Assembly (NCBI GenBank): GCA_900769955.1
Contig: CAAGIP010000011.1
Coordinates: forward strand, 1-39,984
Source of the DNA: Spirochaetia bacterium
Lineage (GTDB): Bacteria > Spirochaetota > Spirochaetia > Sphaerochaetales > Sphaerochaetaceae
Reading direction: 5' to 3'
DNA: 39,984 bases
Shown: positions 16,507 to 24,451 of the stretch, one piece after another
How the letters are laid out: the number at the start of each line of letters is the position of its first letter
Numbering within the stretch: position 1 is the stretch's first letter
Notes under the pieces: model-generated
What the model was told of the DNA's origin: nothing
The model's database searches: none
The model's input: the letters and a program-made list of their open reading frames with translations, nothing else
Made by a program: the position numbers and the translations under genes

Positions 16507-17298
16507 TTACCTCTTCACGAAACACTTCTGAGGACATGCCTGGGAAGCTGCTTCAAGTTCCGATGTATCCTTTGAGTAGTCTACCCTGGAGAGGAAGTTC
16601 TCAACGACACAGCCGGAATTCGGGAATTTGTTCTGACAGATCCTGCATCCGATACAGCCTGCCTGACATGCCTTCTTGACCTTTGCACCCATTTCATGGT
16701 TATTGCATGCAACGACCATCTTAGCTGAAGCCGGGATCATCTTTATGACGCCGGTGGGACAGACGGTGGTACACTTCTTACAGCCGATGCACTTATCGGG
16801 ATCGACGCTGATCATGTTCTTCGCGTCCCGGCTGATCGCACCTGCGGGACAGACGCTCATGCATGAGCCGAGGTGGAGACACCCTTCCTTACATGCATTG
16901 GGACCTGCCTGCACGAGATATGCCGCGTTACAGTCCTTAATTCCCCTGTAAGCAAAGTTCTGAACAGTTATTTCGGTATTTCCCTGACAGTGGACGAACG
17001 CGACCATGCGCTCCTTTTCGCTGACGGAAACACCCATGATCTCACCCATCTTCTTTGAAAGTGCGCTGCCGCCGGGGGAGCACAGTCCAATCTCGGCTTC
17101 CCCTGCACACACTGCAGCCGCATAGGCCGCACAACCCGCGAAGCCGCAGCCGCCGCAGTTTGCACCGGGCATTGAGGCTTCCATCTTAACAAGCTTCTCA
17201 TCCTTCTCGACGCTGAGCTTTTTATCCGCAATGGCAAGACCGAGTCCGAGGAGAAGGCCGAGCACTGCAATTACGATTACTGCTGCCAAAATTTCCAT
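16507..17298 (-). CDS. rnfB: Rnf complex iron-sulfur subunit B
   Basis: A 263-residue ferredoxin-facing subunit that passes electrons between ferredoxin and the membrane part of Rnf. An N-terminal membrane helix (residues 3-23) is followed by the Fis-type 4Fe-4S motif (NCGGCGFAGC, 47-56, plus a later Cys) and two classical ferredoxin clusters (SCMSVCP about 146-152; CIGCKKCTTVCP about 171-182). A further Cys-rich part (CQAGCIGCRICQ, about 213-224) adds another cluster-like site. A strong AGGAGG lies upstream. It is the last gene of rnfCDGEAB. Confidence 0.96.
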   Translation of the reverse strand: MEILAAVIVIAVLGLLLGLGLAIADKKLSVEKDEKLVKMEASMPGANCGGCGFAGCAAYAAAVCAGEAEIGLCSPGGSALSKKMGEIMGVSVSEKERMVAFVHCQGNTEITVQNFAYRGIKDCNAAYLVQAGPNACKEGCLHLGSCMSVCPAGAISRDAKNMISVDPDKCIGCKKCTTVCPTGVIKMIPASAKMVVACNNHEMGAKVKKACQAGCIGCRICQNKFPNSGCVVENFLSRVDYSKDTSELEAASQACPQKCFVKR

Positions 17299-17312
17299 TT
17301 TTCCCCTCCTCC

Positions 17313-17906
17313 TTATACCAGATGCAGATTGGTGATGAGCGACTTGTCAAATGCCATGAAGGCAAGTGCCATGAGACCTGCGGAGATGAATGCGATCGGA
17401 ACTCCCTTATAAGCCTTCCTGACGGGAGTCATCTCAAGCTTCTCACGGATATTGCTCATGAGCACGATTGCAAGAGTGAATCCGAGTCCTGCCGCAAGGC
17501 CTGCGAAGAAGCTCTGCAGGAGGTTGTAGCCCTCATCGATGTTGATGATCGCGATACCGAGGACCGCACAGTTCGTGGTGATGAGGGGAAGGAAGATACC
17601 CAGTGCCTTGTAAAGCGCGGGGCTCATCTTCCTGACAACCATCTCAACAAGCTGAACGAGAGCCGCGATGACGAGGATGAAGGCAACGGTCTTGAGATAC
17701 TCGATTCCGAAGGGAACAAGCAGGAAGTAGTAGACCATGTAGCATACAACAGATGCGACTGCCGTGACGAACGTTACAGCCATGCCCATTCCGATGGCGG
17801 ACTCACTGTTTTTGGAGACACCGATGAAGGGGCAGAGGCCCATGAACTGGACCAGGATGAAGTTCTGTACGAATACATATGTGATGATTATTCCGATATA
17901 ACTCAT
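17313..17906 (-). CDS. rnfA: Rnf complex membrane subunit A
   Basis: A 197-residue, six-helix membrane protein. RnfA and RnfE form an inverted pair that holds a 2Fe-2S cluster in the membrane; the two cysteines expected for this are in GLCPFIGVS (Cys near 25) and TTNCAVLG (Cys near 111). I chose ATG 17906 because GGAGG lies 8 nt upstream; the in-frame TTG at 17912 is too close to it. It starts 2 nt after rnfE. Confidence 0.96.
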   Translation of the reverse strand: MSYIGIIITYVFVQNFILVQFMGLCPFIGVSKNSESAIGMGMAVTFVTAVASVVCYMVYYFLLVPFGIEYLKTVAFILVIAALVQLVEMVVRKMSPALYKALGIFLPLITTNCAVLGIAIINIDEGYNLLQSFFAGLAAGLGFTLAIVLMSNIREKLEMTPVRKAYKGVPIAFISAGLMALAFMAFDKSLITNLHLV

Positions 17907-17908
17907 GA

Positions 17909-18541
17909 TCAAGCCCTCCCGGCCTTTTTCTCACCCATCCAGTTGAAGAACGCCTTGAGGTATCCCATGACGAGCAGCGCACCGGCAGCCAGGGTCATTA
18001 CCCTGATCGGGGATGAGCTGAGTCCGGGCACCGTTATGATGATTCTGGCGGTCTCGCTGAGGTTGAGAAGTGTGATCTGTCCGGCACCGAGGATTTCCCT
18101 TATCGCCGCGATGAGGCAGAGCGCGAGGGTAAATCCGATACCCATACCTATGGCATCGAGTGCGGAGTCGAGAACCGTGTTCTTGTTTGCAAATGCCTCG
18201 GCACGTCCGAGGATGATGCAGTTTACGACGATGAGGGGCAGGTATACGCCGAGGGCTGAATATACAGCCGGCACGTATGCATGCATGACCATCTCAACGA
18301 TCGTTACGAACGACGCGATGATTACGATGTAAGCAGGGATTCTGATGGAATCAGGAATGACCTTCCTTAAGAGCGAGATGAGTATGTTGGAGCAGAGGAG
18401 AACGAATATTACACCGGCTCCCATACCGATCGCATTGAATACCTGAGTCGTAACACCCAGTGTCGGGCACATACCCAGCATGATGATGAATACCGGGTTC
18501 TCCCTGAAAATACCTTTAGTCAGTTCCTTGGTATGTGACAT
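17909..18541 (-). CDS. rnfE: Rnf complex membrane subunit E
   Basis: A 210-residue, six-helix membrane partner of RnfA with the matching cysteines in LGMCPTLGV (about residue 26) and VVNCIILGRAEAFA (about residue 107). The second ATG (18541) is preferred: GGAGG is 6 nt upstream of it and only 3 nt from the first. It overlaps the rnfG stop (TGATG). Confidence 0.95.
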   Translation of the reverse strand: MSHTKELTKGIFRENPVFIIMLGMCPTLGVTTQVFNAIGMGAGVIFVLLCSNILISLLRKVIPDSIRIPAYIVIIASFVTIVEMVMHAYVPAVYSALGVYLPLIVVNCIILGRAEAFANKNTVLDSALDAIGMGIGFTLALCLIAAIREILGAGQITLLNLSETARIIITVPGLSSSPIRVMTLAAGALLVMGYLKAFFNWMGEKKAGRA

Positions 18542-19086
18542 CATTTACCTCCCAGGCTCTTTACGTATTCAGAGCCGTTACGGATGGCACCGGATACACC
18601 AGTGAAGGTGACCGTGGCACCTGATACGAGAGAAGGATCGGCAAGATCATTCTTTGATGACGGAAGGGGATTTGAGCTTCCGAGGCCTTCGAACTGAGCC
18701 ATGTACCAGCTCTCCTCACTCTTCTTTCCGAGTCCCGGAGTCTCACTGTTGGCCATCATCTTGGCACCGATGACGGCACCGTCAGTGTCATAGGAAGCGA
18801 CGAGCGTGATCGGTCCGCCGTAACCGTTAGAAGTGAGCTCAAGGACATATCCCTTTATTTCCTTACCTTCGACGAGAGTGATGAGATAGTTCACGCCGCT
18901 CTCTCCCGCTTCCCTCTTTTCACCGAGAGCGAAGCCGCCGCTGATGTCCATCAGTGCGGCACTCGTCTCCTTAAGGGCATTGGCCGCGATCTGGGGAGCC
19001 GTGATGGCATTGATGCCTGCCAGAAGACCGGCGGCAACCGCACAGATGGCGAACAGAACGAATGCAATCTTAAGATACTGTTTCAT
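18541..19086 (-). CDS. rnfG: Rnf complex flavoprotein subunit G
   Basis: A 181-residue extracytoplasmic subunit with one N-terminal membrane helix and an FMN_bind domain (core GYGGPITLVASYD near 88-100). The covalent-FMN site is VSGATVT near 154-160 (Thr about 158), the standard ApbE target. ATG 19086 with AAGGAG 8 nt upstream; stop and start overlap as TGATG with rnfD. Confidence 0.95.
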   Translation of the reverse strand: MKQYLKIAFVLFAICAVAAGLLAGINAITAPQIAANALKETSAALMDISGGFALGEKREAGESGVNYLITLVEGKEIKGYVLELTSNGYGGPITLVASYDTDGAVIGAKMMANSETPGLGKKSEESWYMAQFEGLGSSNPLPSSKNDLADPSLVSGATVTFTGVSGAIRNGSEYVKSLGGK

Positions 19087-22058
19087 CACTTCTTCTCCTT
19101 TACGGGTTTGACGTAACCGAACTTCTTCGGCCTGATGTACCTGTCGATCGTCGGAGTGACGATGTTCATCAGGATGATCGCAAGGGATGTACCTTCGGGA
19201 AGGGATCCGAAATACCTGAAGAGGAATGTTAAGAATCCGCAGCCGAAGGCGAAGATTACCTGTCCCTTCACCGTTGTGGGAGTTGTTACCCAGTCAGTTG
19301 CCATGAAGAAGGCACCGAGCATGAGACCGCCGGTGAAAAGCGGAGTGAGCACTTCACCATGGAAAAGTCCCATTCCTGCGGGAACTCCGCCGAAGATCCA
19401 GGCAAGAAGCGCGAACGAACCGATGTATACTACAGGAATGTGCCAGGTTATGATGCCTGCCGCGATGAGGAAGATTCCTCCGAGAATGAGAAGGAGGGCA
19501 CTTACCTCACCGATACATCCTGCCTGATTACCGAAGAACGCATCGATCGTGTACGGTGAAAGACCTGTCTTTTCACTCAGCGAAGCGGCCATGGGAGTGA
19601 CGGGAACGTTGGCACCGGAAAGGCGTGAATCGATAGATCCCGTTGCACCGCCTACAAGCGCGGTCTTGGCAGCGGAAAGCATCGTAGCACCGGAAACGGT
19701 ATCGGCACCTGAGTTCTCCACTATGAAGGAGCTTACCTCTGATGAGAGGATCGAGTTGATCAGGTCATGGTAGTTGTCATTGATCTTCGAGGGGAACTCG
19801 AACTCATAGTACGTCGCACCGGCAAAGTGCTTTGCACCCGCAAAGATGTCAGAGTACTTTTCAATGATACCGTCAGCCCACGCGGCCATCTGTTCAACGG
19901 AGATCTTATCAAGAGGATAGTCAACCGTGACATACTTGTTTGCAATTGAGGTTGCACCGGAGAAATCACCGGCCTTATACTCAACGCCCGTTATCTTTGT
20001 TGCTGAGGAAACAGCATCGACAAGCACGACTTCAGGTTTCATGACACTCTTAAGTTCTGCCTTAAGGAGGGAAACGATACCGTCATGGTATGCATCCTTA
20101 ATCTTTTCAGGGAATACGAACTCGATGTTGGAGTCATTGAAGAAGTATGTGACGCCGGAGAAGATGCCAGTGTATGCTGCAATGATTTCATCAGCCCATG
20201 CGCCCATGTCAGCCTGTGAGAGTTTTTCGGTATCGTAATCGACGGTGACATACTTATTTGCAATCGCAATCGTTCCGCCGAAGCCGGAAGGCTGGAAGGT
20301 CTGCTTAGTGGCAGCTGAAACCGCATCGACGGCATGCTTCTTTATGAGCCTGGAAAGCTCGGTCTCGATGATGGAGTTGACCATGTCATGGTAGTCATCG
20401 CCGAGCGCATCGTAAAGCTCGATTTCGATGCTTCCTGATCCGCCCCTCCAGTCACAGCCTTCGAAGAAGACCATGTAGTCCTCGCAAAGGGATTCGACGA
20501 AGTCGCCGATCATCTTATCGGTGATGATTTCGGCAGGATAAGTGACGGTGACGTATGCTGCCGTGATGGAGCTTGATGCGCTGTAGCCCGACTGCTCGAA
20601 GACGACTTCGGTGGTCTTCGTGGCACCGCTTGTCGCATCGACCTCACCTGTAACAAGTGTATTGAGTCTTGCGCGGAGAAAGCCGATCATCGGGTTATGG
20701 AGCTTCTCGGGAAGGGCCTCAGCCAGCTCGAACTCATAGTAACCGCGGCCTTCGAAGTGGGTTGCACCCTCAAAGAGCTCCGGATAGGTTGAGATAAGCT
20801 CATCTGCCCATGCGGAGAACTCCGCTGCGCCCAGGCCTTCGGGATAGTCAATTGTTATGTACTGGTTCGTGATCTCGATTGAACCGCCGAAACCGCTGTC
20901 AGCTGTCGTGGAAACAGTTGCGGAAGAAACCGCATCAGCCTCTTCATCATCGGATGCGCCGCCGATCAATGATACGATCTCACCCTTGACAACGGAATTG
21001 TACATGTCATGAAGATTGTCATCAATCTTCTCAGGAAGTGCGAACTCATAGTAGCCGCCCTTTCCGACGAAGTGAGTCGCACCGGCAAAAAGCTCAGGGT
21101 ATGAAGCAATGACTGCATCAGCCCATGAAGCCATGTCGGAAACGGAGAACCTGTCGGCGGGGAAATCAACGGTGATGTATTTGTTCGCGATTGATGTTGA
21201 GCCCTCAAAGCCGTCGGCACGGTAGCTCACGCCGCTTGTCTTCGTTGCTGCGGATACAGCATCTGCCTCAGCGGAGGCACTTGCCAGGTAGTTTCCGATC
21301 TCGGTGCGGACGATCGAGATGATTCCGGCGTGGTAAAGATCATTTATCTTCGAGGGGAACTCAAACTCAAGCACGCCTGAATTATTGAAGAAATATTTTA
21401 CGCCGGAGAATACCTCGGGATACTTAGCGATGACCGCATCAGCCCATGCTGAGATGTCATCCCTGCCGTAACCTGCGGGGAAGTCGACCTGAACGAACTT
21501 ATTGGCAATAATGATCATGCCGCCCTGTCCGTTTGGCTCTGCAGTCGTGAGCGTTGCCGCTGACACTTCATCAACAGTCTGCACCACTGCTTCAGCGGGA
21601 CGTCCGGGAAGAATGTAGTTTTCCTGAAGCGCGCCGGGAAGAACGAATGTGCTCATCAGTGTCGTGAAGCTGAAGAAGACGAATACACGGCCTGCAAGTG
21701 CCGGGTTCATCCAGTTGCAGCCGAGACCGCCGAAGGTCCACTTTACGACGAGAATCGCGAAAACTGATGCGAGCACGGGTACGTACAAAGGCACCGTGGA
21801 GGGCATGTTCATGCCGATTAAAAGACCTGTGACCAGCGCGGAGCCGTCGGAAAGGGTCTTTTCCTTACTGACAAGTCCTAATAGGAACTCAGTCAGCAGT
21901 GATGATGCGATTGAGACAAGCAGTACGATAAGCGCGGGAAGCCCGAAGGACCAGACGCCCCAGGCCGCAGCGGGAAGAAGTGCCAGTGTCACCAGCAGCA
22001 TGCTTCTCTTTATCGAGTTGCCGGAATGTATGTGAGGACTTACTGAAACGGTTTTCAT
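19086..22058 (-). CDS. rnfD: Rnf complex subunit D with large flavinylation-motif array
   Basis: 990 residues, almost three times the normal RnfD. The family core is intact: N-terminal membrane helices (about 20-140, including GGLGCNWMNPALAGR at 110-124) and C-terminal helices (about 850-972, including FFMATDWVTTP at 917-927). Between them, in the loop that normally carries FMN on a Thr, lie six modules of 99-109 residues. Seven D-x-x-S-x-A-T motifs occur, with Thr at 169, 272, 381, 480, 584, 687 and 792. The last (DTVSGAT then MLSAAK) matches the usual RnfD site. Up to seven FMNs could be attached. It overlaps rnfC by 4 nt. Confidence 0.95.
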   Translation of the reverse strand: MKTVSVSPHIHSGNSIKRSMLLVTLALLPAAAWGVWSFGLPALIVLLVSIASSLLTEFLLGLVSKEKTLSDGSALVTGLLIGMNMPSTVPLYVPVLASVFAILVVKWTFGGLGCNWMNPALAGRVFVFFSFTTLMSTFVLPGALQENYILPGRPAEAVVQTVDEVSAATLTTAEPNGQGGMIIIANKFVQVDFPAGYGRDDISAWADAVIAKYPEVFSGVKYFFNNSGVLEFEFPSKINDLYHAGIISIVRTEIGNYLASASAEADAVSAATKTSGVSYRADGFEGSTSIANKYITVDFPADRFSVSDMASWADAVIASYPELFAGATHFVGKGGYYEFALPEKIDDNLHDMYNSVVKGEIVSLIGGASDDEEADAVSSATVSTTADSGFGGSIEITNQYITIDYPEGLGAAEFSAWADELISTYPELFEGATHFEGRGYYEFELAEALPEKLHNPMIGFLRARLNTLVTGEVDATSGATKTTEVVFEQSGYSASSSITAAYVTVTYPAEIITDKMIGDFVESLCEDYMVFFEGCDWRGGSGSIEIELYDALGDDYHDMVNSIIETELSRLIKKHAVDAVSAATKQTFQPSGFGGTIAIANKYVTVDYDTEKLSQADMGAWADEIIAAYTGIFSGVTYFFNDSNIEFVFPEKIKDAYHDGIVSLLKAELKSVMKPEVVLVDAVSSATKITGVEYKAGDFSGATSIANKYVTVDYPLDKISVEQMAAWADGIIEKYSDIFAGAKHFAGATYYEFEFPSKINDNYHDLINSILSSEVSSFIVENSGADTVSGATMLSAAKTALVGGATGSIDSRLSGANVPVTPMAASLSEKTGLSPYTIDAFFGNQAGCIGEVSALLLILGGIFLIAAGIITWHIPVVYIGSFALLAWIFGGVPAGMGLFHGEVLTPLFTGGLMLGAFFMATDWVTTPTTVKGQVIFAFGCGFLTFLFRYFGSLPEGTSLAIILMNIVTPTIDRYIRPKKFGYVKPVKEKK
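19683..21572 (-). repeat. six tandem flavin-motif modules inside rnfD
   Basis: Modules end at Thr 272, 381, 480, 584, 687 and 792 (genomic 21243-21551, 20916-21242, 20619-20915, 20307-20618, 19998-20306, 19683-19997). The motif that opens the array is at 21552-21572. Shared pattern: G-F-x-G, IANKY-x-T-V-D-Y-P, AWAD, a conserved FxG segment, an EF-P-x-K-I-x-D segment, an invariant His (residues 243, 350, 454, 557, 658, 764), then D-A-V-S-x-A-T. Module 4 is the most diverged and lacks the AWAD Trp. DNA identity between modules is low, so the array is old or under protein-level selection. Confidence 0.9.
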
Positions 22059-23362
22059 TTTTTTCTCCCCATTTTCTTACCAAGTTTGAAACCCTGGACG
22101 AGCGGAAGGCGGGCAGGACAGATGAATGCACAGCAGCCGCACTCCTTACAGTCCATGAGTCCGAGTTCCATTGCCGCCTGGTAGGCACCGAATTTGATGT
22201 TGCGGAACATCTTATTGGGCATGAGCCCCATCGGACAGTGCTGGACGCACTTGCCGCATGACACGCAGACACCAGTGTCGACCTTCTGAGGAAGCAGGGC
22301 AAGGATACCGGAGGACCCCTTGGTGACGGGTGTGTCCTCATCAGCGAAGGCAAAACCCATCATGGGACCGCCGGAAACAAGTTCCCCGATTTCCTCAGTG
22401 TTATAGCCACCGCATGCGGCAATGAGATCACACGCCTTCGTGCCGATCGGGGCAAGTATGTTTTTGGGTGTCGTGATGCCTTCACCGCTTATTGTTATGA
22501 TTCTCTCGATCAGGGGCTTATGGAATGCGGCAGCCTCGTAAATGGCATATGCCGTTCCGACATTGCATACGACCGCACCCACATCGATGGGAAGCTTTCC
22601 TGAGGGAATCTCACGTCCGATCGTAGCCTTGAGAAGCTGTTTCTCATCACCCTGAGGATACTTCATCTTCAGTGTCATTACCTCAATGGGATAGCCCTTG
22701 GAGGCAATTACTTCCTCAAGATGCTTAATGGCATCGGGCTTGTTGGCTTCCACTCCGATAATGATTTTTGAAGGAGTAAGGATCTGCTTGAGGACCATGA
22801 TGCCTTCAAGTGCGCCTTCCGCCCTTTCCATCATCAGGCGGTAGTCCGCAGTGAGATAGGGTTCACACTCAACACCGTTTATGACCAGTGCATAAACGTT
22901 TTTACCGGTCGGGATGGCAAGCTTCACGGATGTCGGGAAGGTTGCACCGCCCATACCGACGACCCCCATGTCCTTTACAGTGTTCAGAAGCTCCGCTGCG
23001 CTGCACTCCTGCCAGTTATATCTCTTCTGATACATCTCCGGCTGCACTTCATCGGGTTTTATGACAAGTGCGTCAGCGACCGCGCCGCTGGCCAGGCGTA
23101 CCTTTCTTACATCAGTGACGACACCGGAAACCGGGCTGTGTACATCCGCTGAAATGAATGAAGCTGCCTGTCCTACCTTCTCACCCTTTTCAACTGTGTC
23201 ACCTTTTTTCTTCAGACAAGCTGCAGGCGCGCCGAGATGCTGTGACATAGAGACAATCAGTTCGGAAGGAACGGGGAGGATTTCAATCCTCGAATCCTTT
23301 GACAGAGACTTCTTATCGGCAGGATGAACGCCACCTCTTCTGAATGTGGAAATCCGACCCAT
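22055..23362 (-). CDS. rnfC: Rnf complex NADH-binding subunit C
   Basis: A 435-residue subunit that binds NADH and FMN on the cytoplasmic face. It has an N-terminal biotinyl/sandwich-hybrid-like part (about 30-100), the glycine-rich VGMGGATFP segment (about 135-143), NGVECEPYL, and two 4Fe-4S clusters near the end (CVSCGKCVQHCP about 364-375; CKECGCCAFICP about 403-414). It is shorter than proteobacterial RnfC because the long Ala/Lys-rich tail is absent, as in clostridia and spirochaetes. AAGGAG precedes ATG 23362; first gene of the operon. Confidence 0.95.
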   Translation of the reverse strand: MGRISTFRRGGVHPADKKSLSKDSRIEILPVPSELIVSMSQHLGAPAACLKKKGDTVEKGEKVGQAASFISADVHSPVSGVVTDVRKVRLASGAVADALVIKPDEVQPEMYQKRYNWQECSAAELLNTVKDMGVVGMGGATFPTSVKLAIPTGKNVYALVINGVECEPYLTADYRLMMERAEGALEGIMVLKQILTPSKIIIGVEANKPDAIKHLEEVIASKGYPIEVMTLKMKYPQGDEKQLLKATIGREIPSGKLPIDVGAVVCNVGTAYAIYEAAAFHKPLIERIITISGEGITTPKNILAPIGTKACDLIAACGGYNTEEIGELVSGGPMMGFAFADEDTPVTKGSSGILALLPQKVDTGVCVSCGKCVQHCPMGLMPNKMFRNIKFGAYQAAMELGLMDCKECGCCAFICPARLPLVQGFKLGKKMGRKK

Positions 23363-23553
23363 GATATTCTCCTTATTGTATTGGTTACCAAGCTAATATA
23401 TTATCATTAATTCTCACATGAGTGAACTACAGATTCGTAACGTGACATCGAAAAAAATCAATATGGAATTATATAGGAAAATCCGGAATTTGATTGCCTT
23501 AAGGCGTTTGAGTGCAAAAGAGTTTGACTTTACAGTAGCTTACGGGATATCAT
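23363..23553. promoter_or_regulatory. divergent control region between rnfC and the Asp23-like fusion
   Basis: On the plus strand TTGACT (23524-23529) and TATCAT (23548-23553) are 18 bp apart and point into the P-loop/Asp23-like gene, with the ATG (23560) about where transcription would start. The perfect palindrome GCCTTAAGGC (23496-23505) lies 18 bp upstream of that -35 box. On the minus strand the AT-rich stretch 23390-23410 offers -10 candidates (GATAAT, TATATT) for rnfC but no convincing -35. Confidence 0.5.
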
Positions 23554-23559
23554 TTGCCC

Positions 23560-24417
23560 ATGAACAGGGTCTTTAAGTTCGCATTTTCAAAGCTCAGGGG
23601 CGTAAAGGTATTTGCCCTCGTCGGCCGCTCAGGCACGGGAAAGAGCCATCACAGCAAACTTCTGGCCCAGAAATATCACATCGACCTCATAATAGATGAC
23701 GGACTTCTGATCAAAGGTGACAGGATCCTGGCAGGCCGCTCTGCAAAGCGGGATCCGAACTTCATAACGGCCGTTCGCACCGCCGTTTTCGACGATGATG
23801 CCCATAGGGAAGATGTCCAGTCGGCACTCCTCAGGGAAAAGTACAAGAAGATCCTCATCATCGGAACCAGCGAGAAGATGATAGGAAAGATCATTGCCCG
23901 GCTTGAGCTTCCTCCCGTGACAAGAGTGTTTCATATCGAGGAAATCGCGACTCAGGAAGAGATCGAGACCGCGATGAGAATCCGCTTTACGGAAGGAAAG
24001 CACGTAATTCCGGTTCCGTCCATTGAGATCACGCGTTCATATCCCCAGATCGTCTATGACTCCATCAAGGTCTTCTTCGGCAAAAAAGCTCCCTTCAGGA
24101 AGGAACAGGGCTTTGAGAAAACGATCGTCAGGCCTGAATTCTCCCGTCCGGACAAGGATACGCTCAATGAAGTCACCCTTAACCAGATGGTGAAACACTG
24201 CATCGATGACTACGACAAGGTCATCAAAGTAAAGAAGGTACGTCTCATTCCCGATAAGGGAAACACTTACTCCCTCTCCATAACACTTCAGGTGCCGCTG
24301 AGGCACTATATCGGACAGTCAATGAGCGATCTTCAGAACTACATCGCAGACTGTATAGAGAAGTACGGAGGGATAATCATCAACGGAGTTTCAATCGAGA
24401 TCGAGGAGTGGGGATAA
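23560..24417 (+). CDS. P-loop protein fused to an Asp23-like domain
   Basis: 285 residues from ATG 23560 (a TTG lies 6 nt upstream). The N-terminal part is a nucleotide-binding domain with Walker A GRSGTGKS at 22-29 and a strand ending in DLIIDDG that may act as Walker B. The C-terminal 80 residues (about 205-285) resemble the Asp23/Gls24 (DUF322) fold: paired strands, an amphipathic helix, and a closing GVSIEIEEWG strand. The combination suggests nucleotide-dependent behaviour of an envelope or stress-associated protein; role unknown. No ribosome binding site is visible. It shares the control region with rnf but is transcribed away from it. Confidence 0.72.
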   Translation: MNRVFKFAFSKLRGVKVFALVGRSGTGKSHHSKLLAQKYHIDLIIDDGLLIKGDRILAGRSAKRDPNFITAVRTAVFDDDAHREDVQSALLREKYKKILIIGTSEKMIGKIIARLELPPVTRVFHIEEIATQEEIETAMRIRFTEGKHVIPVPSIEITRSYPQIVYDSIKVFFGKKAPFRKEQGFEKTIVRPEFSRPDKDTLNEVTLNQMVKHCIDDYDKVIKVKKVRLIPDKGNTYSLSITLQVPLRHYIGQSMSDLQNYIADCIEKYGGIIINGVSIEIEEWG

Positions 24418-24448
24418 AAAATGACACGCTGATAAACTGCGTGTCATT
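24418..24448. terminator. bidirectional terminator
   Basis: Perfect 10-bp stem AATGACACGC (24420-24429) and GCGTGTCATT (24439-24448) with a 9-nt loop. It stands 3 nt after the plus-strand stop and 3 nt after the minus-strand stop at 24452. The minus-strand exit is followed by a better T run (TTTTTATC) than the plus-strand exit. Confidence 0.85.
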
Positions 24449-24451
24449 ATT

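Noticed and set aside
17322..18332. 336-codon plus-strand frame opposite rnfA and rnfE
   Set aside because: It is antisense to two well-conserved membrane subunits and the translation is low-complexity Asp/Glu/Arg. It is a shadow of GC-biased codons.
19683..21572. CRISPR array or assembly artefact as explanation for the rnfD repeats
   Set aside because: The units are about 310 bp, coding, diverged at the DNA level, and remain in frame with intact RnfD ends on both sides, so neither a CRISPR array nor collapsed or chimeric reads fits.
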